A stretch of 6,005 bases of DNA. Origin: Anaerolineales bacterium UBA3082 (GTDB taxonomy: Bacteria > Chloroflexota > Anaerolineae > UBA7937). The stretch is from contig DFBK01000071.1 in NCBI GenBank assembly GCA_002366595.1, positions 1 to 6,005 on the forward strand, read 5' to 3'. Shown here piece after piece: positions 5,580 to 6,005 of this stretch. Positions within the stretch are counted from its first letter, which is position 1; each line of letters begins with the position of its first letter. A program made the translations under genes and the position numbers. The notes under the pieces were generated by a model that saw only the letters and a list, made by a program, of their open reading frames with translations, did not search any database and was not told where the DNA came from.

Positions 5580-5705
5580 AGGTGAATTAGTAGAATCCGA
5601 TGAGTCTTCTGCTGAGAGGTCATTAAGAAGTTAGAAGAACGAAGCCAACCTCCTGGCGAAGCGGCCAGTAGTTGTGGTCAAGTCCCAGGAAGATAAGGAG
5701 GAAAG
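5580..5705 (+). promoter_or_regulatory. Long 5' leader with a possible anti-Shine-Dalgarno pairing
   Basis: The predicted transcript carries about 126 untranslated bases before the ATG at 5706. CCTCCT (5649-5654) is exactly complementary to the Shine-Dalgarno sequence AGGAGG (5696-5701). The same segment can instead form a local hairpin, CTGGC/GCCAG (5653-5657 with 5664-5668), or pair its CCTGG with CCAGG (5685-5689). These folds are mutually exclusive and could form an on/off switch. I do not recognise a known riboswitch consensus. The pairing is short, and its function is inferred. Confidence 0.3.
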
Positions 5706-6005
5706 ATGACAGCATTGCAATTGTTAAGACCGGAGAGGAACTACCTGACAAAACTCCAAATAGTTTACGCCTTGATCGGATTGATAGCCCTGGGAGGGTC
5801 TCTCGCTATGGCGGTGCCCATAGGGCTCGACGAGGGTGGAACGAGGGGCATGACTATAGGCATCGTGGTCGCTGTGCTGGTAAATGTCGCTTGGCTGATA
5901 CCGGCCTTTATTATCATCCCCTTCTACTACCGGAGTCTCGAGTACCGGATCCTAGAGGATGAGGTGATCGTGCAGGCGGGCGTGTGGACCAAGTCGGTGA
6001 AGCAT
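5706..6005 (+). CDS. Membrane protein with bacterial PH domain (YdbS/DUF304-like), 3' truncated
   Basis: An open frame of exactly 100 codons starts at ATG 5706 behind a strong AAGGAGG ribosome-binding site with four bases of spacing. It runs off the right edge without a stop. The protein begins TALQLLRPERNYLTKLQ. It has two predicted membrane helices, about 17-37 (IVYALIGLIALGGSLAMAV) and about 50-73 (IGIVVAVLVNVAWLIPAFII), with a short polar loop between. It then enters a cytoplasmic segment PFYYRSLEYRILEDEVIVQAG (72-92), followed by VWTKSVKH. That last part matches the opening of the bacterial PH (bPH_2, formerly DUF304) domain. Two N-terminal helices followed by such a domain is the usual architecture of YdbS/YdbT-like proteins. 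Their molecular role is poorly defined, although some are linked to antibiotic or envelope-stress resistance. It has its own strong promoter and a long leader, and it diverges from the lipoprotein gene. Confidence 0.8.
   Translation, partial: MTALQLLRPERNYLTKLQIVYALIGLIALGGSLAMAVPIGLDEGGTRGMTIGIVVAVLVNVAWLIPAFIIIPFYYRSLEYRILEDEVIVQAGVWTKSVKH

Noticed and set aside
5600..5626. Possible leader peptide MSLLLRGH in the PH-gene leader
   Set aside because: There is no Shine-Dalgarno sequence before its ATG, no attenuator-like run of codons, and no terminator hairpin downstream.
5672..5962. Plus-strand 96-residue open frame near the right edge
   Set aside because: It is in a different frame from the PH-domain gene at 5706, which has a strong ribosome-binding site and recognisable membrane and PH segments. 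This frame gives Arg-rich, featureless protein.

Overview
This window looks like chromosomal DNA from a bacterium, probably of the Chloroflexota type. That assignment is an inference. It rests on a long Thr/Pro 'PTPTP' linker in a surface lipoprotein, on GTG and TTG starts with strong Shine-Dalgarno sequences, and on a REP-like palindrome pair of a kind common in such genomes. Most of the window is about 55-60% G+C by hand-counted 60-base blocks. The 3' two-thirds of the lipoprotein gene is far more AT-rich.

Left part (1-2135). A minus-strand gene enters from the left edge (start codon at 111) and diverges from a plus-strand operon of yebC, ruvC and ruvA. The operon has a near-consensus sigma-A-type promoter (231-259) and a short leader. 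Spacing is tight: 10 bases between yebC and ruvC, and a 4-base overlap between ruvC and ruvA. RuvC and RuvA are the resolvase and the junction-recognition subunit of Holliday-junction processing. The partner motor ruvB does not follow. YebC is a conserved RNA/translation or transcription factor often found beside ruv genes.

Middle (2136-3714). A hairpin sits in the 54-base gap between ruvA and a convergent minus-strand mnmE (tRNA U34-modification GTPase). The best mnmE start is an internal TTG with a good ribosome-binding site, giving 453 residues.

Right part (3715-6005). A minus-strand gene encodes an exported lipoprotein: lipobox, Thr/Pro linker, PKD/Ig-like domain, then a GH113-like (clan GH-A) TIM barrel with both catalytic glutamates visible. 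Its base composition drops sharply at the boundary between the PKD domain and the barrel. Upstream lies a divergent intergenic region of about 400 bases. It holds a REP/BIME-like pair of inverted hairpins whose stems differ by two compensatory base-pair changes. It also holds a strong promoter (TTGACA-17-TATGAT) and a long leader for a plus-strand membrane protein with a bacterial PH domain, which is cut by the right edge.

The items most worth a second look are the REP/BIME element, a leader structure that would mask the ribosome-binding site of the leftmost minus-strand gene, and the compositional chimera in the lipoprotein gene. I see no CRISPR array, tRNA, rRNA, transposase or defence system, and nothing that clearly amounts to a new multi-gene system.
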